Below are positions 16,511 to 24,749 of a DNA stretch of 64,000 nt, in pieces; position 1 is the first letter of the stretch; the number at the start of each line of letters is the position of its first letter. Made by a program: the position numbers and the translations under genes. This DNA comes from Salibaculum sp031581025 (GTDB lineage Bacteria > Pseudomonadota > Alphaproteobacteria > Rhodobacterales > Rhodobacteraceae). The DNA lies in NCBI RefSeq assembly GCF_031581025.1, contig NZ_JAVLCA010000009.1; one strand, 5' to 3'. Under the pieces are notes generated by a model that searched no databases, was not told the DNA's origin, and saw only the letters and a list, made by a program, of their open reading frames with translations.

Positions 16511-17151
16511 CCCGGCAGGCTGAAGGCCCCAAGTGAAACGGCAATGAAAAAACAGGCCGAAGCCGCAAGCACGTGCCCATGCCAGATCGCGTGGGCAAAG
16601 CGCAGATCGGCCCAGTAGAAAAGTCCCACCCCGACCGAATAGGTGATCCCGCCCGCCAGGATCAGCACCGAGGCCGCCACGGGCAGCAATTGCACCAACG
16701 GCCAGGCCAGCAACAGACTCATCCAACCCAGAACCAGGTACATGACCGCCGCCCACTTGCCCAGCCGCTTGCGCAGGGCCAACTTGACCACCGCGCCGAT
16801 GCTGGCCAGCGCCCAAACCAGCGTCAGCACACCATGGGCAAACCCCGTGCCGATGAAGATCGCGAACGGGGTATAGGTGCCCGCGATCTTGACGTAGATC
16901 GCGGCCTGGTCGATGCGCCGCAGGGTGTCGCGCAGCGCCTCCCAGGGGGCCAGGTGATAGCAGGCGGATATCACGAAAGAGGCGCTCAGCGCCCCGCCGT
17001 ACACCGCCAGTGCCGCCCGCGTGTCGGCGTCGACACGGCCGCCGGAAAAGACCAGCAGCAGAACGGTGCCCGTCACGGCCAGGCCAATGCCCAGGACATG
17101 CAGGGTGGCGTCGGCGATCACCTCGGCGCGGGTGGTGGCACGATCTGTCAT
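16507..17151 (-). CDS. Hemolysin III family protein
   Basis: A 214-aa protein with seven hydrophobic segments. The motifs SACYHL near residues 61-66, RIDQAAIYVKIAGTYTPF near 80-97 and the late FAHAIWHGHVL carry the Ser/His/Asp/His residues of the hemolysin III/PAQR fold, which bind zinc in relatives. Bacterial members are poorly understood; the hemolysin name reflects an old Bacillus assay. It is a single gene. Confidence 0.92.
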   Translation of the reverse strand: MTDRATTRAEVIADATLHVLGIGLAVTGTVLLLVFSGGRVDADTRAALAVYGGALSASFVISACYHLAPWEALRDTLRRIDQAAIYVKIAGTYTPFAIFIGTGFAHGVLTLVWALASIGAVVKLALRKRLGKWAAVMYLVLGWMSLLLAWPLVQLLPVAASVLILAGGITYSVGVGLFYWADLRFAHAIWHGHVLAASACFFIAVSLGAFSLPG

Positions 17152-17342
17152 GGATTCAATTTAACGCACCAGCCGCGGCTGTCACAGGGGACGTGGCGTC
17201 AGGCGACGGAGACGCGCCCGTAATGCCAACTGCCCAGGGGTCGTTATCGGCAGGCACTCGTGCCTGTGTACCACCCCGGGGCTGACCGGGGGCTGCGACA
17301 TGCCGCCTTGATATGGGGCAAGGCCTGTGCTTGGTCCGTCCC

Positions 17343-17690
17343 ATGCGGATCATCGAGAATGTCATCAGCGACCGAGGGTCGAAATACGCGGTCTCGGGCG
17401 GGCCTGTCGCCTCGGCAGAAGAGGCCAAGGCCTTCATCAAGGCCCTGTGCCGGAAAAAGAAGTTCGCCAAGGCGACGCATAACACCTGGGCCGTGCTGCT
17501 GCCGGGGGGGGCGCTCAAGAACGACGACGGCGAGGCGGGCGCGGGCCTGGTCATCCTGCGGATGCTGGAGCGCGAAGGGATCGAGGGGCACCTCGTCTGC
17601 GTCACCCGCTGGTTCGGCGGCAAGCACCTGGGCGGAGACCGGTTCCGCCATGTGCAAGAGGCGGTGCGGGTTTACCTGTCGCCGGACTGA
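17343..17690 (+). CDS. YigZ/IMPACT N-terminal domain protein (short)
   Basis: A 115-aa protein with the UPF0029 core: KFAKATHNTWAVLLP, NDDGEAGAG and VTRWFGGKHLGGDRF. YigZ proteins are normally about 200 aa, with a second small domain; this one stops after the first. The start at 17343 (MRIIENVIS) is chosen on family grounds. Its 3' end overlaps the convergent DCC-family gene by 19 bases. Function is unknown; eukaryotic IMPACT acts in translation control. Confidence 0.83.
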   Translation: MRIIENVISDRGSKYAVSGGPVASAEEAKAFIKALCRKKKFAKATHNTWAVLLPGGALKNDDGEAGAGLVILRMLEREGIEGHLVCVTRWFGGKHLGGDRFRHVQEAVRVYLSPD

Positions 17691-18043
17691 GCCGCGCGAC
17701 GTTGGCGACGGCGGTGCAGCGCATAGAGCGCCGGGGCCGCAACATGGCGATAGCCCCGGTCGGCCAGCCAATGAACCCCGGCCAGCCCTGTCAACCGGGC
17801 CAGCCAGCGCCAGCCGGGCAGCCGCGCCCAGAGCAGGCGAAAGGCATCCAGCCCTTCATGGACCCGGCCGCCCTGTTCGACGCGGAATGTCCGCGCGGCG
17901 GCGTCCCGGTCCAGCCCCCAGTCGGGGGCGGCGTCCAGACCGTCGATTTCCAGCGCCACACCGGCCCGCCCGGCCTGCCGCGCATAACCCGCAACCTCGC
18001 GCGAACAGATCGGACAGGTGTCATTGTGGAGAATCTTGGTCAT
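17672..18043 (-). CDS. DCC family protein (DUF393)
   Basis: A 123-aa protein with the thioredoxin-like CPIC motif in HNDTCPICSREV near residues 6-17, the hallmark of the DUF393/DCC family of putative thiol-disulfide oxidoreductases. The usual family YDGxCxxC is here NDTCPIC. The C-terminal stretch RYHVAAPALY-like (GYRHVAAPALYALHRRR) is basic. The start at 18043 follows the family pattern; the 49 codons upstream are not coding-like. Confidence 0.85.
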   Translation of the reverse strand: MTKILHNDTCPICSREVAGYARQAGRAGVALEIDGLDAAPDWGLDRDAAARTFRVEQGGRVHEGLDAFRLLWARLPGWRWLARLTGLAGVHWLADRGYRHVAAPALYALHRRRQRRAAQSGDR

Positions 18044-18128
18044 TTTTTTAAACCTAGAGGGATGTATCAGTACGACAAGGACGCGCAACCGGCCCCATCG
18101 GCCGCGTTCGCAGGCAAATGCCCTTCGA

Positions 18129-19511
18129 TCATGTGCGTGTCGCCAAGCACCCCCACAGATCATACTCCCCCGCCTCGTCCACCTCGACAAAGACGATGTC
18201 GCCCACCGACAGGCCCTCGGTGCCTTCGTCGATGAAAAGGTTGCCGTCGATCTCGGGCGCGTCGGCCTTGGTGCGGCAGGTGGCGATGCCGTCCTCGTCG
18301 ATGTCGTCGACGATCACCTCCATGGTCCGGCCCACTTTCGCCGCCAGCTTGGCCTCGGAAATGGCCTGGGCCTTTTCCATGAACCGATCCCAGCGGTCCT
18401 GTTTGACGGCCTCGGGCACATGGTCGGACAGCGCGTTGCTGCGGGCGCCTTCGACGTTTTCGTATTTGAAGCAGCCGACGCGATCGAGCTGCGCCTCGTC
18501 CATCCAGTCGAGCAGATGCTGGAACTCGTCCTCGGTCTCGCCCGGATAGCCGACGATGAAGGTGGACCGCAGGGTGATCTCGGGGCGGAGGCTGCGCCAT
18601 TCGGCGATGCGGTCGAGGGTGCGTTCGGCATGGGCGGGCCGGGCCATGCGGCGCAGGGTGTCCGGGTGGGCGTGCTGGAACGGAATGTCCAGGTAGGGCA
18701 GCACCAACCCCTCGGCCATGAGCGGGATCAGCTCGCGCACATGCGGGTAGGGATAGACGTAGTGCAGCCGGACCCAGGCGCCCAGTTGCCCCAGATCGCG
18801 GGCCAGCCGGGTGATGGGCTGCTCTGCGCCTGCCCGGTCCTCGCGGGACCAGTCGGTGCCATAGGCCGAGGTGTCCTGGCTGATGACCAGCAGTTCCCGC
18901 ACGCCGTTTTCGACCAGCTTTTCCGCCTCGCGCAGGACCGCCCGGTGCGGGCGGCTGGCCAGTTTGCCGCGCATGTCGGGGATGATGCAGAACTTGCACT
19001 TGTGGTTACAGCCCTCGGAGATCTTGAGATAGCTGTAGTGGCGCGGCGTCAGGCTGACCCCGCTGGCGGGCAGCAGGTCCACGAAAGGGTCCGGATCGGG
19101 CGGCACGGCGGCATGGACGGCATCGAGCACCTGTTCGTATTGGTGCGGGCCGGTGACCGCCAGGACAGTCGGATGTGCGCCGGTGATATAGGCAGGCTCG
19201 GAACCCAGGCAGCCGGTAACGATCACCCGGCCGTTTTCCGCCAGCGCCTCGCCGATGGCATCCAGGCTTTCGGCCTTGGCGCTGTCGAGAAAGCCGCAGG
19301 TGTTCACTACGACGGCATCGGCGCCGGCGTAGTCGGAGGAGATGGCATAGCCCTCGGCCCGCAGCCGCGTCAGGATGCGTTCGCTGTCCACCAGAGCCTT
19401 GGGGCAGCCCAGCGAGACCATGCCAATGGTCGGCTGTCCGGGGCGGGCAGGTTCGGTGAGACGGGCACGGGGGGCGAGATCGGGGCGCAGGTCGGGCGGG
19501 TTCTGGGACAT
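18129..19511 (-). CDS. rimO: Ribosomal protein S12 methylthiotransferase RimO
   Basis: A 460-aa radical SAM enzyme. The N-terminal MTTase domain has SLGCPKALVDSE and VNTCGFLDSAK, the radical SAM cluster is CNHKCKFC, and a TRAM domain closes the protein. RimO adds a methylthio group to the conserved aspartate of S12. The start at 19511 (MSQNPPDL) is preferred to in-frame upstream codons. It is divergent from the peroxidase-like gene, with 135 bases between starts. Confidence 0.96.
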   Translation of the reverse strand: MSQNPPDLRPDLAPRARLTEPARPGQPTIGMVSLGCPKALVDSERILTRLRAEGYAISSDYAGADAVVVNTCGFLDSAKAESLDAIGEALAENGRVIVTGCLGSEPAYITGAHPTVLAVTGPHQYEQVLDAVHAAVPPDPDPFVDLLPASGVSLTPRHYSYLKISEGCNHKCKFCIIPDMRGKLASRPHRAVLREAEKLVENGVRELLVISQDTSAYGTDWSREDRAGAEQPITRLARDLGQLGAWVRLHYVYPYPHVRELIPLMAEGLVLPYLDIPFQHAHPDTLRRMARPAHAERTLDRIAEWRSLRPEITLRSTFIVGYPGETEDEFQHLLDWMDEAQLDRVGCFKYENVEGARSNALSDHVPEAVKQDRWDRFMEKAQAISEAKLAAKVGRTMEVIVDDIDEDGIATCRTKADAPEIDGNLFIDEGTEGLSVGDIVFVEVDEAGEYDLWGCLATRT

Positions 19512-19646
19512 GGGGCCTGCCATAGCCTGCCCTGCCCCGCGCGGGAAGGGGGATCGGGCACCGGTCATGGTCCTTTCGCAGCGCCGGACTATCTCGCCAC
19601 GCACAGGCGGCGGCCCCGCGCCGCCCCCAGGACAGGAGAACCGAAC

Positions 19647-20168
19647 ATGCCCCGTCTTATCCTCACCCTCGCCGCCGCGCTTGTCGCCCTTGCGGCGCCC
19701 GTGCTTGCCGCCGAGCCGGATCGCATGGTCTTTTCATCCATCGACGGCGGCACGCTGCGGATTGATGGGCCGGCGCTAGTGACGAACACCGCCTCGCTGT
19801 GCGCCTACACGCCACAGTTCGATGATCTGCAAACCCTGCACGAGGACTATGCCAAGGCCGGTCTCACGGTGCTGGCTGTCCCGTCCGAGGACTTTCGCCA
19901 AGAGCTGGACAGCGAGGACGCTGTCAAGGACTTCTGCGATGTCAATTTCGACCTGACCTTGCCGATGACGGTGATCACGCCGGTGACCGGCGCCCAGGCG
20001 CATCCCTTCTATCGCTGGCTGGCGCAGGACCATGGCATCGCACCGCGCTGGAACTTTCACAAGGTTCTGATCGGGGCCGAGGGCGAAGTGCTGGGCCAGT
20101 GGGGATCACCCGTTTCTCCGACCGCGCCGGCCATCACCCGCGCCGTCGAGGCCGCCCTTGGCGACTGA
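19647..20168 (+). CDS. Exported glutathione peroxidase family protein
   Basis: A 173-aa protein with a cleavable signal peptide (residues 1-22, ALA-type end at VLAAEP). The peroxidatic Cys52 lies in ASLCAYTPQF, the Gln of the tetrad in DFRQELDSED, a second Cys in KDFC, and the Trp-Asn pair in RWNFHK. It uses Cys, not selenocysteine. It should reduce peroxides in the periplasm, probably with thioredoxin-like partners. A GACAGGAGAA ribosome site precedes it. It overlaps the HDAC-like gene by 11 bases. Confidence 0.9.
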   Translation: MPRLILTLAAALVALAAPVLAAEPDRMVFSSIDGGTLRIDGPALVTNTASLCAYTPQFDDLQTLHEDYAKAGLTVLAVPSEDFRQELDSEDAVKDFCDVNFDLTLPMTVITPVTGAQAHPFYRWLAQDHGIAPRWNFHKVLIGAEGEVLGQWGSPVSPTAPAITRAVEAALGD

Positions 20169-21288
20169 CGCCCGGCCGCTTTTCCTCGGCTCGGAGATCT
20201 ACCGCGGGTCGAGCTATGGGCCATGGCACCCGCTGCGCATCCCGCGGGTCTCGACGGTGATCGACCTCGCCCGGGCGCTGGACTGGCTGGGGCCGGATCA
20301 ATACCGTTCCAGCCCGCGCGCCAAACCCGCCGCGCTGACGGGGTTCCACACGCCCCGCTATGTCGAGGCGCTGCACCGGGCCGAGCGGGACCAGCAGGTG
20401 CCCGAGGCGATCCGCGCCCGGCACAATATCGGCACGCCCTCCAACCCGGTCTTTCCCGAGATGTATTCGCGCCCGGCCACGGCCGCCGGGGCCTCGCTTC
20501 TGGCAGGAGAGATGCTGGCCCGCGGCGGCGTGGTGCATTCCCCCGCCGGGGGCACGCATCACGGCCTGCCCGACCGGGCCAGCGGGTTCTGTTACCTCAA
20601 CGATGCGGTGCTGGCGGTCCAGGCGCTGCGCCGCAATGGCGCGCGGCGGGTCGCCTATGTCGACATCGACGCGCATCACGCCGACGGGGTGGAACATGCC
20701 TTCGCGACAGAACCCGAGGTGCTCGTGATCTCGACCCACGAAGAGGGGCGCTGGCCGCGCACCGGCGGGCTGGACGACCGCGGGGTCGGGCAGGTCTTCA
20801 ACCTGCCGGTGCCGCGCGGGCTGAACGATAGCGAGATGGCGCTGATCCGCGATGCACTGATCCTGCCACAGGTCGCGGCCCACCGGCCCGACGCGGTGGT
20901 GCTGCAATGCGGGGCCGATGCCGTGCTGGAGGACCCGCAGTCGCGGCTGGCCTTGTCCAATGGGGCGCATTGGGCGGTCTTGCGGGCGCTGAAGCCCATC
21001 GCCCCACGCCTGCTGGTGCTGGGCGGAGGCGGCTACAATCCCTGGACAACGGCAAGGCTCTGGGTCGGGAATTGGGCGGTTGTGAACGGGCGCGAGATAC
21101 CCGACTGCCTGCCCGAGGCGGCGCAGGCGGTGCTGCGCGGCTTGCACTGGACCCGCACGGGATCGAACCGCGAAATCCGGCCCGAACCGCATTGGATCAC
21201 CACATTGGCCGATGCCCCGCGCGAGGGGCCGATCCGGCCCGAGATACGCGACCGGATCGGTGTGCTTGCGGGCCGCCGCGCCGCCTGA
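20158..21288 (+). CDS. Histone deacetylase-like amidohydrolase
   Basis: A 376-aa protein of the HDAC/AcuC/acetylpolyamine amidohydrolase superfamily. Zinc and catalytic residues are visible in GGTHHGLPDRASGFCYLND, VDIDAHHADGVEHAF and LQCGADAVLEDPQ, and the late glycine motif is VLGGGGYNP. Substrates could be acetyl-lysine, acetylpolyamines or small amides. The best start is TTG at 20158, inside the end of the peroxidase gene, since the family motif LFLGSEIYRG begins only eight codons later. Confidence 0.9.
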   Translation: MATDARPLFLGSEIYRGSSYGPWHPLRIPRVSTVIDLARALDWLGPDQYRSSPRAKPAALTGFHTPRYVEALHRAERDQQVPEAIRARHNIGTPSNPVFPEMYSRPATAAGASLLAGEMLARGGVVHSPAGGTHHGLPDRASGFCYLNDAVLAVQALRRNGARRVAYVDIDAHHADGVEHAFATEPEVLVISTHEEGRWPRTGGLDDRGVGQVFNLPVPRGLNDSEMALIRDALILPQVAAHRPDAVVLQCGADAVLEDPQSRLALSNGAHWAVLRALKPIAPRLLVLGGGGYNPWTTARLWVGNWAVVNGREIPDCLPEAAQAVLRGLHWTRTGSNREIRPEPHWITTLADAPREGPIRPEIRDRIGVLAGRRAA

Positions 21289-21321
21289 GCGGGCGGCGAC
21301 CCTGTTGGATCAGACCTGCGA

Positions 21322-22977
21322 TCAGGCCGCCAGGCCCAGTTTGTAGACGTGGATCTCGAAGGTCGGATGCTGCTCGGCCCCCACGACATCCGACTTCGCG
21401 TGCCGGTAGGTCGAGCGCCAGTAGGGCTGAATGACCACACCCTCGTCCTGCATGATCCGCTGCATCTTTTCCGACAGGGCGCGGCGCGTGTCGGCATCGG
21501 CCACGGACAGCGCCTCGGCCAGGGCCGCGTCGAACTCGGGGTTGGAAAAGCCCGCCTCGTTCCAGGGCTCGCCCGAACGATATGCGAGGGCGAGCACCTG
21601 CACGCCAAGGGGACGCTGTGCCCAGTCCGTCGCCGAGAAGGGATAATCCGTCCAGGCGTTCCAGAAGGTCGCGCCGGGGATCACGGTGCGTTTTACCGGG
21701 ATGCCCGCGTCGCGCAGCTGGGCGGCGGCGGCATCGCAGGTGGCGCGCCGCCAGTTGTCCTCGATCGAGATCAGTTCGTGCTCGTAATCCGCCATGCCCG
21801 CCTCGGCCATCAGGGCGGCGGCGCCCTCGGGGTCGTGTTCCGGGGCCGGAATCTCGGCATATTCGGGGTGGATCGGGCAGACGTGGTGGTTCTCGGCCAC
21901 GCGGCCGCGCCCGTCATAGCCGAGGCTGAGCAGCACGTCGTTGGATACCGCCATGGCCAGCGCGCGCCGCACCCGGGCGTCGGCATAGGGCCGCTCGCCG
22001 TCCACTTCGGCCTTCTGGTTGGGCCGGATGACCACCGTGTTCGCGGTCACCGCCTCGGACTTCGTCCAGCCGAGGGTGTCCATCAGATCAACAAACTCAC
22101 CCAGCGATTCGTAAACCATGTCCACCTCGTCCGACTGGGCGGCCGCGAAATGCGAGGCCTGGTCGGTGCCGAAATCGACATATTCAATCCGGTCCAGGTA
22201 GGGGCCGCCAAAGACCTCCGTGCCCCACCAATCGTGATCGGTGTTTCGCACCAGGGCCGAGCGCACGCCGACCTGCAAGTCCTCGGGCAGGTAGGGACCG
22301 GTGCCCTTGGGGCTGTCCAGCGGATCGCCCGCGAAATCCTGCGGCACGATGGCCGCCGGGTAATCCGAGAAGCCCGCGATCAGGGTAATGTCGGGCGACG
22401 ACAGGTTGAGCGTGACGGTCAGATCGTCGGTAACCTCGATCGCGCCTTCGCGGGCCAACCCGGTGTCGGGGTCGATCAGCGGCGTCATGCGCGAGGCCAT
22501 GGAGTTGCCCTCGACATCCTTTTCGCACCAGCGGGTGATGTTGTGAGCCACGTCGGCGGCGGTGAAATCACTCCCGTCGTTCCAGGTCACGCCCGGCCGG
22601 ACGCGCAGGGTGTAGACGGTGGCGTCAGCGTTGACCTCCCAGTCTTCCAGAAGCATCGGCGTGATCGACCCGTCGCGCTGGTATTCGACCAGGTATTCCA
22701 GCCAACCGCGCGAGAAGTTTGACATCTGCGGCCAGTCATAGGTGCGCGGATCCTTGAGCGCGCGCACATCGGACTGGATGCGCAGGGTGCCGCCCTGCTG
22801 CACATGGGCTTCGGCGCGCGCAGAACTCGGCGCGGCCAGGCCAATCAGCCCGTAGGCGGCCCCGGCGGACACCCCCAGCGAGGTGGCACGGGTCAGGAAT
22901 TCGCGCCGCGAAAGCTTGCCGGCGCGGTGGTCGGCGGCAAGATCGCGGGTGGCGGGATGGGGGGTATGTGTATCCAT
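21322..22977 (-). CDS. Peptide/nickel-type ABC transporter substrate-binding protein
   Basis: A 551-aa solute-binding protein of the family 5 (DppA/OppA) type. A twin-arginine signal SRREFLTRAT near residues 23-32 is followed by a hydrophobic stretch and an ARA cleavage region, so export by Tat is likely. GVTWNDGSDFTAADVAHNI and the late YWRSTYRHAKSDV are family landmarks. The start at 22977 (MDTHTPHP) avoids a poor upstream extension. No permease or ATPase genes are adjacent, so its transporter lies elsewhere or it has another use. Confidence 0.93.
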   Translation of the reverse strand: MDTHTPHPATRDLAADHRAGKLSRREFLTRATSLGVSAGAAYGLIGLAAPSSARAEAHVQQGGTLRIQSDVRALKDPRTYDWPQMSNFSRGWLEYLVEYQRDGSITPMLLEDWEVNADATVYTLRVRPGVTWNDGSDFTAADVAHNITRWCEKDVEGNSMASRMTPLIDPDTGLAREGAIEVTDDLTVTLNLSSPDITLIAGFSDYPAAIVPQDFAGDPLDSPKGTGPYLPEDLQVGVRSALVRNTDHDWWGTEVFGGPYLDRIEYVDFGTDQASHFAAAQSDEVDMVYESLGEFVDLMDTLGWTKSEAVTANTVVIRPNQKAEVDGERPYADARVRRALAMAVSNDVLLSLGYDGRGRVAENHHVCPIHPEYAEIPAPEHDPEGAAALMAEAGMADYEHELISIEDNWRRATCDAAAAQLRDAGIPVKRTVIPGATFWNAWTDYPFSATDWAQRPLGVQVLALAYRSGEPWNEAGFSNPEFDAALAEALSVADADTRRALSEKMQRIMQDEGVVIQPYWRSTYRHAKSDVVGAEQHPTFEIHVYKLGLAA

Positions 22978-23161
22978 GACGGTTCCGATTTTGTGGAAGT
23001 TCTGAGGGAGGGTGCGCGCCGCCCGGCGACGGGTTTGGCGCGACGATGAATTTGCCGTTGGCACGCAACGGACGGCGCAGCTCACCCGCACCTTGCGACA
23101 ATGATAGGTGACAGTGCCCGGGAGCCAAGGAAAAACTGCTCCGCGGGAAGACCGGGGCGCA

Positions 23162-23443
23162 CTACGGTTGTCGGGTATCGCCCATGCGGTCGGCCCAGTC
23201 GTAATCGCTGACCGAGATCGCGCCCGACCAGATCACCCCGGCCAGAAGCGCCCAGATCAGGAGCGCCCAGATACTCGTGATCTTGGCCTTGCGCTTGATC
23301 CCGGGATCGGACGGGGCACTCTTGTGGGTGCCGGGCACGACCTCGCCAGCCTCTCCCTGAGTGGTCAGGCGCAGCGGCAGCACCACGAAAAAGACCATGA
23401 ACCAGACGATGGCCAGCAGCACGAGGGACGATGTGATGCCCAT
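23162..23443 (-). CDS. DUF1467 family membrane protein
   Basis: A 93-aa protein with two hydrophobic segments (near residues 5-25 and 58-76) and between them the signature PLRLTTQGEAGEVVPGTHKSAP, shortened here, typical of DUF1467. Function is unknown. Its ATG overlaps the stop of the epimerase gene (ATGA), a linkage seen in other alphaproteobacteria. Confidence 0.92.
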   Translation of the reverse strand: MGITSSLVLLAIVWFMVFFVVLPLRLTTQGEAGEVVPGTHKSAPSDPGIKRKAKITSIWALLIWALLAGVIWSGAISVSDYDWADRMGDTRQP

Positions 23444-23847
23444 CAGACCTGTTCCAGTTCGGTCAGGGTGCCGTGCATGTCCTTGGGATGCAGGAACAGA
23501 ACCGGCTTGCCGTGGGCGCCGGTTTTCGGCTCGCCGTCCCCGAGCACCCGCAGGCCCGCCTCTTTCAGCGTGTCGCGCGCGGCGACGATATCCTCGACCT
23601 CGTAGCAGACGTGATGGATGCCGCCCGCGGGATTCTTTTCGAGAAATCCGGCGATGGGGCTGTCGTCGCCCAGCGGATGCAGAAGCTCGATCTTTGTATT
23701 GGGCAGTTCGATGAAAACCACCGTGACGCCGTGGTCGGGTTCGTCCTGTGGCGCGCCCACCGTGGCACCCAATGCATCGCGGTAGTGCGCCGCCGCGGCC
23801 TCGAGGTCGGGCACGGCAATGGCCACATGGTTCAAGCGTCCGATCAT
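23443..23847 (-). CDS. mce: Methylmalonyl-CoA epimerase
   Basis: A 134-aa vicinal-oxygen-chelate protein. Metal ligands are seen in LNHVAIAVPD (His7), the IHHVCYEV segment and the final glutamate region; the length fits the family. It should interconvert the 2R and 2S forms of methylmalonyl-CoA (and ethylmalonyl-CoA in organisms with that pathway), linking propionyl-CoA to succinyl-CoA. It is followed by DUF1467 with an ATGA overlap. Confidence 0.94.
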   Translation of the reverse strand: MIGRLNHVAIAVPDLEAAAAHYRDALGATVGAPQDEPDHGVTVVFIELPNTKIELLHPLGDDSPIAGFLEKNPAGGIHHVCYEVEDIVAARDTLKEAGLRVLGDGEPKTGAHGKPVLFLHPKDMHGTLTELEQV

Positions 23848-24013
23848 CTGCGTCTCCTGTAAGGCGGTTCATAGTATGCGCCAGCGCCGGATCCGGGGCA
23901 ATCCGTTCATCGGGCCCGCGCCCGCGCTTCAACGTCGCGGGCGTTAACCGAGCGTTCACCAAGCTGAGTCCCAATGAGGCTCACCACAGCCACAGCCTCC
24001 GGGGGATCGCCGC

Positions 24014-24730
24014 ATGGACAGCCTCGACGACATTGTTCCCAACCGCGCGCCGACGGCGAAACGCCCGCTTCTGGGCCTGACCGTTCTGGCGGTCGAGGAC
24101 AGCCGCTTCGCCTCGGAGGCGCTCCGCCTGATTTGCCTGCGGTCGGGGGCCCGCATCCGGCGCGCCGATACCCTGCACCACGCGCGGCGCCACCTGCGGG
24201 TTTACCGGCCCTCGGTGGTGCTGGTGGACATGGGGCTGCCCGATGGCTCGGGCGCAGGATTGATCGCCGCCCTGGGGCGGGCCAGCCCGCGCGTGGACGT
24301 TCTGCTGGGAATGAGCGGCGATTCCGATACCCACGACGCCGCGCTCAAGGCCGGTGCGGACGGGTTTCTGGCCAAGCCCATCGCCACGCTGGGCCAGTTC
24401 CAGTCGGTGATCCTCGAACACCTGTCCGAGGAACGGCGGCCGACCGGCCTGTGCGTGCTGGCCGATGACCGGGTCGAACCCGACGGGATCGCCCTGCGCG
24501 ACGATCTGGCCGCGGCCGCCGATGCCCTCTCGGGGGCGACCGACAGGCGCCGGTTGCGCTACCTGGCGCAGTTCTTGGGCGGCGTGGCGCGCAGTGCCGC
24601 CGACACCCCGTTGTCCGAGGCCGTCGATTGCCTGGAGGATCTGCTGACCACCGGCCAGTCCACAGCGCACCAGCGCGACCGGGTCGCCGCCATGGTGCAG
24701 GACCGCCTGGACCGGGTGCAGGTGATCTGA
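24014..24730 (+). CDS. Receiver-domain protein without a DNA-binding domain
   Basis: A 238-aa protein with a full receiver domain: acidic pair Glu28-Asp29 in VLAVEDS, phospho-acceptor Asp72 in VVLVDMGLPDGSG, Ser101 and Lys121 in LAKP. The C-terminal 100 residues are helical, with no helix-turn-helix or enzyme motif that I can name. It probably acts by protein contact or as a phosphate sink. No histidine kinase is nearby. It converges on aspS. Confidence 0.88.
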   Translation: MDSLDDIVPNRAPTAKRPLLGLTVLAVEDSRFASEALRLICLRSGARIRRADTLHHARRHLRVYRPSVVLVDMGLPDGSGAGLIAALGRASPRVDVLLGMSGDSDTHDAALKAGADGFLAKPIATLGQFQSVILEHLSEERRPTGLCVLADDRVEPDGIALRDDLAAAADALSGATDRRRLRYLAQFLGGVARSAADTPLSEAVDCLEDLLTTGQSTAHQRDRVAAMVQDRLDRVQVI

Positions 24731-24749
24731 TGGCAGGCAGGGCTGGACG

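Noticed and set aside
17251..17266. Small perfect hairpin CAGGCA-CTCG-TGCCTG before the YigZ-like gene
   Set aside because: No T tract, ribosome site masking or repeat copies; left as an isolated palindrome.
18018..19646. Very long N-terminal extension of the peroxidase frame on the plus strand
   Set aside because: It is antisense to rimO. The signal peptide and ribosome site at 19647 define the real start.
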